From: Hemibagrus wyckioides
Taxonomy: Eukaryota; Chordata; Actinopteri; Siluriformes; Bagridae
NCBI RefSeq assembly: GCF_019097595.1
Contig: NC_080723.1
Location: 11,516,011-11,580,010 of the forward strand
Direction: 5' to 3'
DNA: 64,000 nucleotides
Shown here: piece by piece, positions 1 to 25,440 of the stretch
How positions within the stretch are numbered: the first letter of the stretch is position 1
Layout: each line of letters begins with the position of its first letter
Position numbers and translations under genes: made by a program
Notes under the pieces: generated by a model
Told to the model about the DNA's origin: nothing
Database searches by the model: none
The model's input: only the letters and a program-made list of their open reading frames with translations

Positions 1-109
1 AGTAAAACAGTAACCTTGAGCACTTTGTGATGATGTAATGTGGGAAAAATGATCTCCATATTGTTGCCAAGAGCAGAACACCTTCCTTTGGACGTTCTTC
101 ATGAAGTGC

Positions 110-138
110 TTTCTCTCTCTCTCTGTCTCACTCTCACA

Positions 139-205
<67 letters not shown>

Positions 206-206
206 T
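110..206. repeat. CT/CA microsatellite
   Basis: A CT run of about 80 bases passes directly into a CA run. Confidence 0.95.
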
Positions 207-354
207 TTCATCAGTATCTGAAGTGGACCCAGTAGAGCTCAAAATAAAATAACATCCTATCCTATCAGAGCACGGAAGAATGTTCACCTTGTCACCTACA
301 GCCAGGCATTTGTATGGCAGTGATGGCAGCTTTCAAGAATAACTTTAGGCTGGC

Positions 355-705
355 ATGTTGGCACAGTGCCTTACACCTACGGGGTTATTGTTTCAGTCCT
401 GAGCTTGAGTTTCTACGTGTTCTTCCTGGCTCAAATATTTTATGCTCTCATTAACCTGAAGACAAAGTCAACAAATTGTAGGCCAAAGTGCTCAAATAAA
501 ATCACTCCATTCATCATCTGCAGCGCTCATCCTACACCGGGACACTTTGGATGGGGTCCGAACCCATCCCAAGGCATAGTCACAAACACATTCACACACT
601 ATAGATCATTTAAAGATGTCAGTCAGCCTACAACACATGTCTTTGGACTGGGGGGAGGAAACCAGTGTACCCCTGAACCACAGTGAGAAGATGCATTTCA
701 CACAC
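355..705. repeat. Dispersed repeat, SINE-like, rearranged
   Basis: The phrases tttggatggggtccgaaccc and catgtctttggactgggggg occur in abundant repeats of catfish and related fish. The segment is diverged and internally rearranged. The short open frame across it shows no domain. Confidence 0.45.
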
Positions 706-1805
706 CCAGGGCATTTAAACCCTGGAGATGTGAAGCAAACATTCACATTAATAAAATAGTTTATAAATTAAGCTCACAAAAAGTTTGATAAAATAGTCAA
801 ATAAAAATATGTATATATTAAATAATATTTAAAACTGATCAAATTTTATAGGTAAAATAGTCATGATTGCACCATGTAAAATATTTGAATACACTCCACT
901 GCATCACCATAGACCATATCTCAGACAGAGAGGCATAGGCCAAAGAGACTTGGAGTAAACTAAGTCTGGTACTAAACAGATGGGGTAAATCATTAGGCGT
1001 GTTTGTGTAGGGAAATCACCAAACTGCAGGATTGTTCCCTTTCTGAGGTGCAGACAGGCATCGCTGGATTAAGGATGTGTCCCCCCTCAATTTGCCAAGT
1101 GAAGCAGTGGCTTTTAAAGTTATGATATCTCTCAGCTGTCAGGATGCCAAGACAGATGAGGCAGCAATAAAATTAATGGGCCTAGATAGTGATTGCAAGG
1201 TAACAAAGTTTGTGAGTATCACAAAGTGTATCTCTTGTCTTAAAAGTTTTTCATTAAGAGATGTTAGAGATACGTGCAATCTAGTGCATTTTGGAAACTG
1301 AAGGTGCAGGCAGGGGGTTTTAGGTGTGTTATATCCAATGACAAGTAAAAATGTCAGCTCAAGCAGAATCCTTTGGGTGCTGCAAACACATAATCCGGAA
1401 ATTCTTTACATACTGCACTATTACAGTCATAAAACTTCCTTCAGTATATAATATGCATGTTTTTTTTTTCAACCTATCAGGCTCAGATTGTTACCTGAGG
1501 CTCATGTACAGTGGTGGCTATTGACAGTAGTAATGATATCTACTGATGTTATTACGTATTGGTGTATCAGTGTTGGCGCTGATGTCATTTTTCAATGTCT
1601 ACTGTTCCATTTCCTGCAGGATACAGTTACACCCAGGCCTCCATAAACACCACAATCCTGGCCATTTTATAAAAGCATTCATGTAGACCATCAGCCTTGT
1701 ATTCTATATACAGTATACCCATTATATATCAATGTGTGTGTGTGTGTGTGTGTGGTTTCTCAGTGATGTGGAATAAAAGGAACAAGAATGCAGAGGGTTA
1801 AAATG

Positions 1806-1840
<35 letters not shown>

Positions 1841-2070
1841 CAGTTTCTCTCATCTCTATAAATATTTCCATGACTATCTTCGCCTCTCAAAAAACAGATT
1901 TCCATTGATTTAGTGACCTATATACACATCACCACCACCACCACTCTGTCTTGCCCCCTACCTGCCCACTCTATGCTTCAGTAGTCACCCCTCTGTCTTC
2001 AGCCCTTCATCAAACCGTCTCTATTTTTCCCCATTTTCAGCTCCACTTATCTGGCCTGTGTTGTCTCCGT

Positions 2071-2107
<37 letters not shown>

Positions 2108-3420
2108 GCCTGAGTGGAAGAGGGGCTAATAATAGTTCAGGGTGGAGGCTTAGAGTGGCCAAGAGACACAAGGAAGGAAACGTTCAATGTATGACTGCAA
2201 ATGCACACACGCACCACTGAAATTTATATGGCAAATTATATTACAAAGGCGTTATTATATAGATTTAAACCAAGATTAAAGGGACATGCCGGTGTGGTCA
2301 AGGACAGCACTATGACAGCACCTTAACGGTGATATATAAGCAGCATTTTCTTGACATGATGAGGGAACAGACGAGGTCAGCTCATATTTCATTGCCAAGG
2401 AACCAAATCACGTCCAGACTGGCACTGAGCTCCAACAAAAAATCTCAATACAGCTGACCCTGAATGACACACCAGCTGGGATACGCTACCATGACATACA
2501 CTGTGCCTGCTGCATCCTGAAGTGCTACGTTCTAATTCTGTATTTCCCATCATGCTCCAGCGTAATCTCATGTGTCATTGCTGTCACATGAACAGCAGAT
2601 ATGCTGATGTCGAGACTTGTAATAAACTATAGCACACGATGGAGCGCTGTCCTATGAGCCGGTTCTAGTAGAGTGTATGAAACCTGAACCATGAAATTAT
2701 ACTTGAATTCAATAACCACTTGCAGACTCTTTCTCTCTCATCAGTGTGTATGTGAAAGTGTGCTTCTGTCTTTCCTTTCCATGAGGAATTCAAACTATTC
2801 TTAATTACTGGATCTATTTGACAATGATTAAAACAGTGGCTTTGTACTTTGTTCTCTAGCTATTACCTCTACCTCTTACAATGGTTGATGTATAGCATAT
2901 CAATTTTAAATTTCCTTTGTCATTAATCACAGTGTTATGGTTCTCCTATGAGATATTAATATTAAATCAAAATTTAACACACACACACACACTCAGTCAG
3001 CCTAATTATTTGTTACTATTACTGTTATTATTTTATTTTAATATCTTTAGTATCCTTAGTCTTAGCCTCTGTACAGTGTTTTGGTCAACCAAAATAGACA
3101 AAAATAGACCACAACGTATCCTACTGTATACCATGCCCTTCCCTGCTGAATGGTTTTGAATTATTATACTATTGTGTTTTCAACACATACTTTTATTGTT
3201 GTGTTTCAGACTGAACACAGGAGCAGAAATATTTTTGTTATACATCTGTTATAAAAGTTGTATAACTGATTAGCTTTTTTTATTGAACAAAGTACAGTAT
3301 CATGTGGGAGTTCTATATTTTAGTACTCCGTCAACCTTTGCTTAAGGCTTCAGCCAGCACTTCATACATCACTGTGATTAACCACATAAAGTGATAACCC
3401 GGCCGATATGCGATATTGTG
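706..3420. other. Intergenic, simple repeats only
   Basis: No gene is recognised. The segment holds a TG run at 1732-1754, CT runs at 1808-1839 and 2071-2106, and a short CA run near 2979. Open frames are short and without domains. Confidence 0.5.
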
Positions 3421-3462
3421 CATAGTCACTGCCTGGAATCGAGTTCTTTGGAGTCGACTCTT

Positions 3463-3561
3463 CTAGAACTGGGAGTCGATACCAAAAAGAGTCGACACCT
3501 TGATTCCAGGCATTTCGGAATCAAGGAGTCGATTCTTTTTGGTATCGACTCCCAGTTCTAG
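3463..3561. repeat. Near-perfect inverted repeat (45-bp arms, 9-bp loop)
   Basis: Arms 3463-3507 and 3517-3561 are complementary apart from two positions. Each arm carries ctagaactgggagtcgat at its outer end. A second pairing is possible between gcctggaatc at 3431-3440 and gattccaggc at 3503-3512. It is probably a small hAT-like or other MITE core; no coding sequence. Confidence 0.85.
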
Positions 3562-3946
3562 ATACAGTGTACCGTTTGTTCATTAATTCTTAATAGTCTG
3601 TTATTTTCATGTTTTAAAACTGATTTGGCAATCTAACCGCTTCTGACCGATTAAAGTTCATCTTGTGTTGTACAACTTACCAGGATGGAAACAAACCAAT
3701 GTGGCTGTAAAATATAGTAATATTCCGTCATCCTGGAGCACCACCTTGTGGTCCAAAGCGCACTGTTCACGCATGCACCTTGTGTGTGTGTGTGTGTGTG
3801 CACTTGGCTTTTAGTATATCCCATTTCATTCTACAAGTGTAAAGTGGTTTTTATGTAGACATCTGACAGTCTCTTGACCAAGAAGCTTACTGATACTAAA
3901 AAATAAATAAATAAAAAAATCAAGCAGGAACTCATGACAAATCCAT

Positions 3947-3952
3947 TTTATT
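3947..3952 (-). terminator. Candidate slc25a22 polyadenylation signal AATAAA
   Basis: TTTATT on the plus strand reads AATAAA in gene sense, about 4 kb beyond the slc25a22 stop. Other AATAAA hexamers in the same sense lie near 4104, 6711 and 7190, so the true 3' end is open. No other gene intervenes. The 4 kb UTR is inferred from signal position only. Confidence 0.3.
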
Positions 3953-6045
3953 GAACAATCATCTCTGACACAAGAATGCAACACATTGTCTATCCATGTT
4001 GTATATGGAAAACAGCAAGGATTTAAAAAGGTTTATATCCTTTGCATTTAAAGCAATTTCCCCATCACACAAAATAGAGAAAGCGCGCTGTTTGTTTTAA
4101 AGTGTTTATTTGCACTATTCCTCTTGGAGGAAGAAAACAAGGAGTTAGGAGTTTGATGTGCTACTTCTACAGCCTATAACGGAATCCACAAAAGCTGCAT
4201 TACATTGTTGCAGAGATCTGACAGGTTAGTCCTCCTGTTTATAGTGTCTCATTTTTATTATTATTATTATTATTGCATATAAGTAAGCTGGTTATTATAT
4301 AGTCTATCTATTTTACTTACACTCACATTATATGTATTTGAATCTTAGGGAACTGGCATCTAACCTACTAAATTGGAATCTTCAACATTGGTCATAATAT
4401 TCAAAGGTATATTCTCTGGTTTTGTTATAAGGTTTAAAATATGTTATGGACCGCAATACATAGACTATAGAAATGTGCAACTATTAAAAAAGCACAAATT
4501 CAATCTAAGTTATAACACACTACAGTTAAGGTATTTATGTATTCATTAAACACCCTGTATCAGAGGATCTTAACTCTAGTGTACAGTTGAGAACTCCTCA
4601 TTAACAAAAGGGTTGTGTGTGTGTGGGTGGGTGGGTGCGTGTGTGGACGCAAGTGTAGAGCTTGTGCCTGATCTTTCTTTGTGCTTTTTTGCTTCTTCAT
4701 GATTATAAATAAATCTTTTTGGTGTGTATCTCCTACACCTCTCTATTCGGGGCAAAGGGAATGATGGACAGAATGTAGGGAATCATTGAGGGAAAGTAGG
4801 AATATAAATTATATAGGATATAAAATATAAATTGCACATCACAATAAGTGACAGTCACATACACACACACACCTAAACGCACACACCACACCTGCCACAC
4901 ACAACCCCACAGAATATACTATTAAGTTTCACTTTACAGTCAGTTCACAACTGATGAATCAGACATCGTCACAATTACAACTAGAGAGATTTAAAAAATA
5001 AATCTCTTTTTACAATCAGGAATAAAAACACCAGTAATCACATGACGTTAAAAAGTTTGAACAGAAATTAACAGAAATAATAATCACAGTTATGTAAAGA
5101 ATTAAATATCACAAAAGAGCATTTGGAATGTGCAGGAAAAAGACAAATAAAATTCCGGCTGGAAAAAAAAGAAGAAGAAGAAGCACAAGGCAAACATGGA
5201 GAGCAAGGTGTCACTGGGACACATTCACAAAGCCTTCAAAGTGAGACCGAACACTGAACATGTTCAAATAAAAATGTGTAAAACACAAACTGCAAAGAAA
5301 CAGATGACACAGCATAATAAACAAGAAGGAGAACCATGTAAACAATCTTTTGGTGTCCCATCTTTGCAGCTGTCGAAACTTTGGGCTGTCTAACCCCCCC
5401 AAAAAAACTATACTGTAAATAAATAACTGCATTGTGGTATTAAATAACTAACTCTTCATCAATACCAGTGAACCAGGATGAGAAAAAGATTTCCATAAAA
5501 CCATTTCTCCTTCCCAGTTCCAATTCACTGCAGTAAAGACCTCCGCTTAAATGGCTTTTTCCTGTAGCGCACATGCTAATTCTATACAGCTAATCTCTAG
5601 AGAGGTAGGCTGGCGGCAGGCCTCAGGAGCATAAGTCTTTTGAGTAGGGATTTGGTCAGGGTTTGTTTGGCAGTCATAAAACAGGCTCTCTTTGTGCAGG
5701 GGAGCGTCACGTAAAAGCCTAGACGCCTTGTTTCTGACTATAAATGCTTGTCGTTGCATATATACTTGACTTATTTTGACTTGTTGGAGATTTTTGAACT
5801 TCATCTGGACTTTAAGAAATGTACCAACTGTGGCAGTTAATTTAAGTTAATGTAAATTTCTCATGGGGCAGCTTTTTGGGTCCTAATGCTCCTGGATACA
5901 ATTACTGTTAAAACAAAAATGTAAAAGTTTAAAAGAGAGCATGATAAGGGGAAGTGTGCAAAATAAGCCATCACCTACACAACAAAAACAAAAATATAAT
6001 CTGCACATATTCATTAAACCATTAATACAGACGAGCAACAATAAA

Positions 6046-6084
<39 letters not shown>

Positions 6085-7962
6085 GATATATACTTTTGAT
6101 AAATATCATTTTACTCCCAGCAGATAAGACAGAATCTTTTTTGAAACATCACTCAGCATGTGCTTTTGCCCTTTCACTACACAGCACTGAAAAGACATCA
6201 TATGATTAGCTATCACTCTTCAAAGTCACCTTCATCTCTCACTAGCCAATAAGAGGCCACAACTCACCATGGGCACGCAATGCATGGGGGGGATAAGATA
6301 TGAGGGAAAAAAACGATATTAATGATATTACATCATCAATCTCTTACTGATTAAAAAAAGCCATTCTAAAATCACAGCATTGGATTCTGTATTTAAAATG
6401 ATCTTGTATGAGAGATGCTTTAGTCATTTGTCAGTTTTAAGAAAGCTTACACCTGCCTGGAAAAATGCAGCTGAGGAATTTCACATAGACCAAATAAATA
6501 TTTATCGATGGATTACGTGCACTATTTAACATTTCCACATGTCTGTACCAACTCACAAAATATAATATCTAATGTATGAGATCTGGTTTGCAGGGTAAAA
6601 GATGTAAAATGACCCTAGCCTGTACTGTAAGAGCAGCGAAATGTGATTCAATTAGATGTAATCTAATTACATTAGCAATAACTAACATTACAAAGAACAG
6701 ACCAGTGCACATTTATTGTTTAAAAAAAAAGGGACGGCTCAGCATGCAGCACATTTTTACTGACATTCTCCTTTTGCTCAAAAGCCCACTAGCAGCTGTA
6801 ATAAGACTTTAAACACAAGCTCATGAGAGCAAGTCTGCTGCCAAACCAAGCAGGATCTGTGATTACACATAGGCAATGTTTGTGCTTTCAGGGGGATTGT
6901 TTTTAATGTTAGCGTTATATAAGGGCTGCTAGGTAAAATGCCTCAGAGAACTATAATCAGCACTGATCTGAGGGCTGTAATGCATTAAAGTTGCTCTCAG
7001 AGTATGTAAGAAGTCCGTGAATGCACACATGTGCATGACACAATAATTACGTTTTCTGTCACGGTTCTTAGTGCAAGGGCTAGTTTTAGCCAGAGTGGAG
7101 CGGGTAAGCGGAGTAGGATTACAAACAAGTACAAGTGGAAACTGCTACTTTTAGCTCTTAAGGACACAGCCGTAGTGTGCGTTCAGTTTATTTAAACAGC
7201 ACTGCTCTCCATGACGTAGTGCATAATGGACTATCTCTCCACAGATGGAAAGTCATAGTGTGAGAGGGCTCAAGCTGATATTAGTCATCTGCGCTGTGTG
7301 TGCTGCTATCATAAGACTCAAAGCTCAACATCAGTGTGTGTGTGTGTGTGTGTGTGTGTTTACTCCAGACCTGCAGTCCATCTGAGACAGTAAACGACTA
7401 TTGCATCTCACACACATACACGTACACAAAACTTTCAAGTGCATATACACCAATAATGCCTCGAGGTCATTCAAGGCCAAAAATACACATTCTAGGCTTG
7501 AAGGAATTCATATCATAATAATAATGGGAAATCTACCCAAAGGTCATGACAAGAATTTAAGTGTTGTTTTTCATCCTGTAACTGAAAACTTTTATCTTTG
7601 TAAAATTGAAAAACAGAATTACTATTTTGTTGAGATTTCATATGATGCTCCATAAACAAGTAACCAACAACTTTGGCATGTTGGATTAAGAATTTCATGG
7701 CCTGTGCTTCAGCTGAGGACTAACAGGCCCCCTCAGGGAATTTGGCAAACATTCCAAAAAAACAAATCTCTTCTCATCATAATTTGATTGTCACATTCAT
7801 CCAAAAATGAAACATACATTTCAGTAAAATTACACAATAATAAAATAAACAGACAAAAATAAAGTCACCTCCAGGCAACACATTGACTTGAGTTGGAGGC
7901 AGTAGGGAAGAGGTCTTAACTGGTGCAGTGTAGATGGGAAGGCAGAAAGCAGAACCGATCGG
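3953..7962 (-). other. Probable slc25a22 3' UTR and flank
   Basis: No coding exon or transposon was recognised in this 4 kb. It is AT-rich and holds short CA/TG repeats near 4860, 6046-6084 and 7335-7359. The longest open frames are under 90 codons and show no recognisable domain. It is best read as 3' UTR plus downstream sequence. Confidence 0.35.
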
Positions 7963-19466
<11,504 letters not shown>

Positions 19467-19746
19467 TTATGTCAGCCCACACCTCTTTATTGTGTGTTAG
19501 AGAGGGTTTTTTGTATCGGGGTATGTCCTCTGGATATCTTGCGTAGAGTCGGTAAGGTTTCAGCGTGTGTGTACACACATTCACTTTGACCAAGGGTACC
19601 TAAGAAAGATGCACCCAGAGACAGGGGTTTAAACTCGGCAAGAACACAGTATTATTATCTACCACCTAGATGACTGTGTATAGGAAGAGTTCACAGTTGG
19701 CTGCCTTTGCCTGTTTTTTTGCCATTCTTTTTTTTACCCCATCACA

Positions 19747-19782
19747 TCTCTCTCTCTTTCTCTCTCTCTGTCTGTCTGTCTG

Positions 19783-19820
<38 letters not shown>

Positions 19821-19858
19821 GATTTATAAGCCAGCACACACACACACACACACACACA
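19747..19858. repeat. CT/CA compound microsatellite
   Basis: CT and TGTC units are followed by a CA run. It lies upstream of the slc25a22 start exon. Confidence 0.95.
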
Positions 19859-20725
19859 TTCAGCATACCTACCTAGCACAATGATTTTAGCTATTCTCTT
19901 TCACTGGAGCGCATTCTGATCTCTGGAGGATTGCATGATAACTCCAAAGTACTCAAAGGCAATACAATCTATATTTAACAGAGCCCATTATCTTACAGAC
20001 AATATTTATATATTCTTTTAGTTTATTGGCAATATTAACACTAACTGAGGAAAATGTCCTCTACACCTTACACAGTCTACTCAGACATTATTCCTGAATG
20101 TCTATGAGATGCATGTCAGTGATCACTGACTTTCTCTCTCCAGATCAAAGCCCATTTTCACACTCAAAATGTTTATTAAATGATAAATCCTACAGCTATC
20201 GACCTAAATCACCAAAAGAGTTTTACTTAATGAGCACATTGTGTTTCTAAACTTTTCTGAAGAGAGCTAAGCCCAAATTCACATGTCCTGATCTTCGGTT
20301 AGATCGACACCACACATCCTGTATATGTTACCAGCACAACATGCTTCATTCTCCTGAAAACTAGAAACCGAGAGAACACATGAAGCTTTAAATCTCTGTC
20401 AGTGTAATACAGGGGACAGTGAACAAGCAAGGGAAAAAAAAGATAATGTACAAGCAACAACAGGATCTGAAGATTTATTTAGAAAAAGAACAAAGATTTA
20501 GACTGTAAGCTTACTCAGATTTATTCTGTAGTGTACTTAAATTTTATTCGGTAGGATTTGAAAAATTTATTCTGTAAAATGAAGGATTTTATTTTGTAAG
20601 ATTCCAAAGTGTCACTACCCACAAGCCCCAGGATGTCATAAATCAAGCATGTGTCTCATTTCACCTTGATTTAGCACCACTATATAAAATCCTGTTTTTC
20701 AGCATCTTATGAGATGTTTACATCT

Positions 20726-21079
20726 AGAGCTGAAGATGTTGAGGTTCTCTTTGGGAGTGGCACAGTTGGACAGGATTAGGAACGAATACATCAGAGGGAC
20801 AGCTCATGTTGGACGTTTGGGGGACAAGGTTAGGGAGGCCAGATTAAGATGCTTTGGACATGTCCAGAGGAGGGAGAGTGAGTACATTGGTAGGAGAATG
20901 TTGGACATGGAGCTGCCAGGCAGGAGGAAAAGAGGAGATATATGGATGTAATAAATGAGGATATGAAGCTAGTGGGTGTAAGTGTTGAGGATGCAGAAGA
21001 TAGGGATAGGTGGAGAGAGATGATTCTCTGTGGAGACCCCTGAAGGGAAAAGCCGAAAGAAGAAGAAGAAGAGGAAGAT
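20726..21079 (+). mobile_element. RTE-like LINE 3' fragment with target-site duplication
   Basis: The translation shows the C-terminal end of a non-LTR reverse transcriptase ORF (RLDRIRNEYIRGTAHVGRLG-like text, then REARLRCFGHVQRRES), ending in an AAG/AGA microsatellite. The 13-bp direct repeat gatgtttacatct flanks it at 20713-20725 and 21080-21092. It is 5'-truncated and dead. Confidence 0.85.
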
Positions 21080-21092
21080 GATGTTTACATCT

Positions 21093-23439
21093 GCTCATGT
21101 TCACCAATCCAAATGAATTCAATCAGACTGAAGATTCCAAAAGTATTTTTTTGTTTATGTACCCTAAAAACTGCAATTCAATCTATTCCAGTTCAACTAT
21201 TCGTTAGCATGGCTACATCTTTCCCTAACGAATTATTTCAGATCTACACTACCCCTTACAATCTGATCAAAATTTCATTTGGATTGAGCTCAAGCGGATC
21301 AGGACTGAGCTATCAATCCGATTATTAACAGATGATTTGGTTACGCATAAAATGAACCTATTGTCAAGCTGTTCAGTTGTCGTATTTGTGTGTTCTAACT
21401 GTATCGCTCATCCTCTGTACTGTATGTTCTTTGTATCATAACAAGCTTGGTTTTCACATCTTTGATTGTTTTGTTAGGATTTTACTCAATAAAGAATCTG
21501 CCCTTACATCCACCTTTTCCTCCAAAACCTGACACAAAGTTTTCCTTTGGAAGATTTTTCATTTGTAACATTCAGCCATTTTATCCAGTAAGACTCAAAA
21601 AAATTATTCTGCAAGATTCTGAAATGTCACACAATGTAGCTGAGTGTCCAGTAAAAGTGTAACTTGACAGTGAACCACATAAATGGTTCACTGGCTCTGA
21701 TGCTGACCAGATGTGAAACTAAGGATTTGGAAAGTGCTTCACTCTGGCAGACTCTCCACCTCTCCCTGCAACCAATCATTTAACTCTCCATCTCACGCCC
21801 CCCTCCCCTCCCCCCCTCACACACACATACTGTAAACACTTTCATACACTCCTCCAGCTCCATTTATGCCAAGTCATATTTTCATCTCTTTCCAAGCCCT
21901 TTCCTAACTTTCATGGTCATCACTTCTAATATGATCAATGTGTGTGTGTGTCTGTCTGTCTGTCTGGTCCAGTGTCAGAGTTCAAAGCAGGCCACAGGAA
22001 ACATACAGATTAATCTCACTCTCTCTCATTTTTTACTGAACAGGCTTGAGAGGGTAATATGCTGACTCTGGTCCCACTCTTTCTCCTCCCTTCCTGAACT
22101 CTTCCTCTTGTCATTGTCCTTTGGCCCACTCTTTTCCTTTCTCTTATCTCTCCATTCGTCTATTCTTTTCTACCTTGAACCTCTGACCAAACTCCTTGTG
22201 CTGTAATGTTCAGACGTTCTCCATCCATGCTTTAAACTCTTCACTGTCACACTCGACCAAACACACAACGACTGTACTGCAACACGTTACAACAAATCTG
22301 TGTAATCTTTTACAGCAATCTATTCCATGCAGAGTCTGTAAATCATTTGTTATAGATAGACAGATAGATCTGTCAGGAGAGGGATCGATAGTACTGTGCC
22401 ATATCTGCCATGGGTCCCTGTGAATTAACTGTTACTATAAAAACAGCAATGCATTAGGACAAGCGCATAAACATAAACCTGCAATTTGTTAGAGACATGC
22501 TGTTATAGAGGATTATTTAAAACCTTCTGGCCAGATATGAGAATTCAGCAGTGCACGAAAACTATTTAACAAGGAGCAGCCAACATGAACCAAGAAAAAC
22601 ATACAGCGTTTGTTATCAAAGCACAGAAATATCAAGCCCACTAAAGTAAAAGTCAATGACACAATACTTCGTAGGTTTCAATTAAGATGATTTAAGAAAA
22701 CATAAATAATCAGTAATAATAAAGAGCTAACAATCAGCAGCTCAATCACACAAAACCTGACTGTTCACATGAAATTAAGGTCAATCTTGGCAAGTAGGCA
22801 GAGAACAGCACAGATAAAACTTTACACAATGCATTCTTTGCCACTAGAACTGATCATAAGTGTGTGTGTGAGACAGAGAGTGTGTGTAAGGTGAAATGCA
22901 GAGCTCCTACTCAGGGAAAAAAAAAGTCAAACAGTGAATATAACAAGAGGCCTGTCAGATGTTAAAATCTTCAGAAATTGCAGAAAGAAAAAAATACACA
23001 CTTGAATTAACTCACACACTCAACACCTGTACAGAAAAATTACTACTACGTGGCTCTGCGTGAAACAGAAAACAGATAAGCAAATGCACAAATAACGCAA
23101 GTAGCAACTTCAGAATGAAATAAAACTTGGCATGAGATACAAGTGTGTGTGTGTGTGTGTGTTGCAGTTTATTAGCACACAATGAACTCTGAAACAGTGA
23201 AGAAACTTTTCTGAACTTTGACTGTCAAGTCCCCTTATCCACTGCACATTCCTCAAAGTGTTTGTCCTTTTTGAACTGCTACAATGGTCAGATCAGTCAG
23301 AATGGTCAGATCACCCGACTGCAGATTTATATCATATATCACATGTGTTGAACTATAAACAATTATTTCAGATCTATCTAGCAATGTATTTATTACTGCT
23401 TAAAAGGTTTTCTACACTACAATACTATATATACAATAC

Positions 23440-23452
<13 letters not shown>
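21093..23452. other. slc25a22 5' intron, no gene
   Basis: This is AT-rich DNA with a pyrimidine-rich stretch near 21730-22200 and TG runs near 22860 and 23140. No transposon or exon is recognised. Confidence 0.45.

Positions 23453-23487
<35 letters not shown>
23453..23487. repeat. Poly-T tract
   Basis: About 35 consecutive T follow a short AT run. It could be a retroposon tail in reverse or simple slippage. Confidence 0.9.
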
Positions 23488-23491
<4 letters not shown>

Positions 23492-23980
23492 ATATATTAT
23501 TATATGTGTCATATCTTGCCTTTGCAACACTTTCACATGTAGAGTAAATATTATCAACGTTGGAAGGTCATCAAGAAAGCTTAGATTTTTTCCGTGTAAC
23601 ATGTTTTTGCTTTAGCTCTATGGTGAATGTCAGTGGCAATAAAATTTACTATCATCTATAACCAGATGTACTGGTTTGTTTGTTTATTGTTTTTGGTGTT
23701 ATTATCGTACGCATTACGTATCGTATGTAAGTCATTACACACTCCACAAACTGATGAAAACTATAAAAGTCGCAGTAATGTGGTGTTAAACCTAAGCACA
23801 TGGCTGTTAAGTGACTTACAGCAGTTACATCCTCACAGCTTCCTGTTATAAGGTCCAAATTCTAAAGGTGAAGTATGACATGAACTGCAATTTCTCTGTT
23901 TTTTTTTTTTTTTGCTTTTTGTTTTGCTGCGTCTACTCATAATGCATTAAGAAATAAAAGTAGGAGATTTTCCCCCCACA

Positions 23981-23983
<3 letters not shown>

Positions 23984-24058
<75 letters not shown>
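23984..24058. repeat. TA microsatellite next to Tc1-like copy
   Basis: About 37 TA units adjoin the left end of the element at 24056. TA is the Tc1 target dinucleotide. Confidence 0.95.
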
Positions 24059-24061
<3 letters not shown>

Positions 24062-24515
24062 AAACACGTATAACATTATGACTACCTGTCTAATATTGTT
24101 GGTCCCCCATATGCTGCCAAAAATAGCCCTGACCCATCGTGGCATGGACTCTACTCCATCCCTGAAGGTGTGCTGTGGTATCTGGCACCAAGATGTTAAC
24201 AGCAGGTCCTTTAAATCCTGTAAGTTGCGAGGTGGGGCCTCCATGGATTGGACTTGTTTGTTCAGCACATCCCACAGATACTCGATTGGTTTGCTCCTTC
24301 TTCCATTGCTCCGTGGGCTAGTACTGATACTCACGTGCCCATTGTTAGCATGGGCACCCGGACTGGTCTGCGGCTATGCAGCTCCATACACAACAAACTG
24401 CGATGCACTGTGTATTCTGACACCTTTCTATCAAAACCAGCATTAACTTCTTCAGCAATTTGAGCAACAGTAGCTTGTCTGTTGGACCACACGGGCCAGC
24501 CTTCGACCTGATCCA
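24056..24515 (-). mobile_element. Truncated Tc1-like element (family B), C-terminal end
   Basis: The minus-strand translation shows the transposase C-terminus: PIEYLWDVLNKQVQSMEAPP, then QDLKDLLLTSWCQIPQHTF. After a deletion the sequence jumps to the N-terminal half and breaks off near 24505. It is bounded on the left by a long TA repeat and lies in the slc25a22 5' intron. Confidence 0.78.
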
Positions 24516-24532
24516 GGTTTCTCCAGGATGCT

Positions 24533-24564
<32 letters not shown>

Positions 24565-24600
24565 CAGTATATACATACTGTATATATGTAAAAGTTATGT

Positions 24601-25440
24601 TATAATCAACTGCTGTCTGACTATCGCTCACAGAACAACCTCCAAAAGCCCAACCAGTCTGGCTTCAAAATAGCACATTCCACAGAAGCTGCCCTTCTGG
24701 CCGTCACTGAGAAGCTACATGCTGCTAGATCAGCCAAGCTTTCATCTGTCCTCATCCTCCTCAACCTTTCGGCAGCATTTGACACAGTCAACCACAAGAC
24801 ACTCTTGTCCACCCTCAGGAGTCTTGGAATCCATGGAACAGTATGGGAATGGTTAGCTTCCTACCTGGATGGTAGCTCATATCAGGTAACATGGAGGGGA
24901 CATCTGCTCCATGCAGACTCTCCACTGGTGTCTCACAAGGCTCAGTACTTGGTCCTATCCTTTTCTCCCTCTATACTAACTTTCTTGGTGAAGTTATATC
25001 CTCACATGGGTTCTCTTACCACTGCTATGCTGATGACACTCTCTCTTTTCATTTCGAGACTGGATTACTGCAGCACTCTACTGGCAGGTCTACTTCTGAA
25101 TGCAATTTGTCCTCTGCAAATGATCCAAAATGCAGCTACACGACTTGTTTTCAACTTGCATAAGTTTTCACACACCGTCCCACTGCTGTATTTTCTCTAC
25201 TGACTCCTTGTAGCTGCATCAGATTCAAAACACTGATGCTGACCTACAAAGCCAAGAATGGACCAGCACCATCTTACCTCAAAGCTCTTATTACTCCTCG
25301 CACTGCACCTCGCTTCCTCAGATCTACTAGCACTGCCCGACCGGTCCCACCATCTCTCAGAGTAAGAGGTAGGTATACATCAAGACTCTTCTCTGTTCTG
25401 GCACCGAGGTGGTGGAATGAACTTGATGTTCTGCTGCTGT
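24601..25440 (+). mobile_element. L2/CR1-type LINE reverse-transcriptase fragment
   Basis: The plus-strand translation shows NQSGFKIAHSTEAALLAVTE, LLNLSAAFDTVNHKTLLSTL and the catalytic YADDT box near 25030. It then jumps in another frame to the C-terminal block [20 protein letters not shown]. The jump marks an internal deletion. Several frameshifts and stops make it inactive. Confidence 0.82.
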
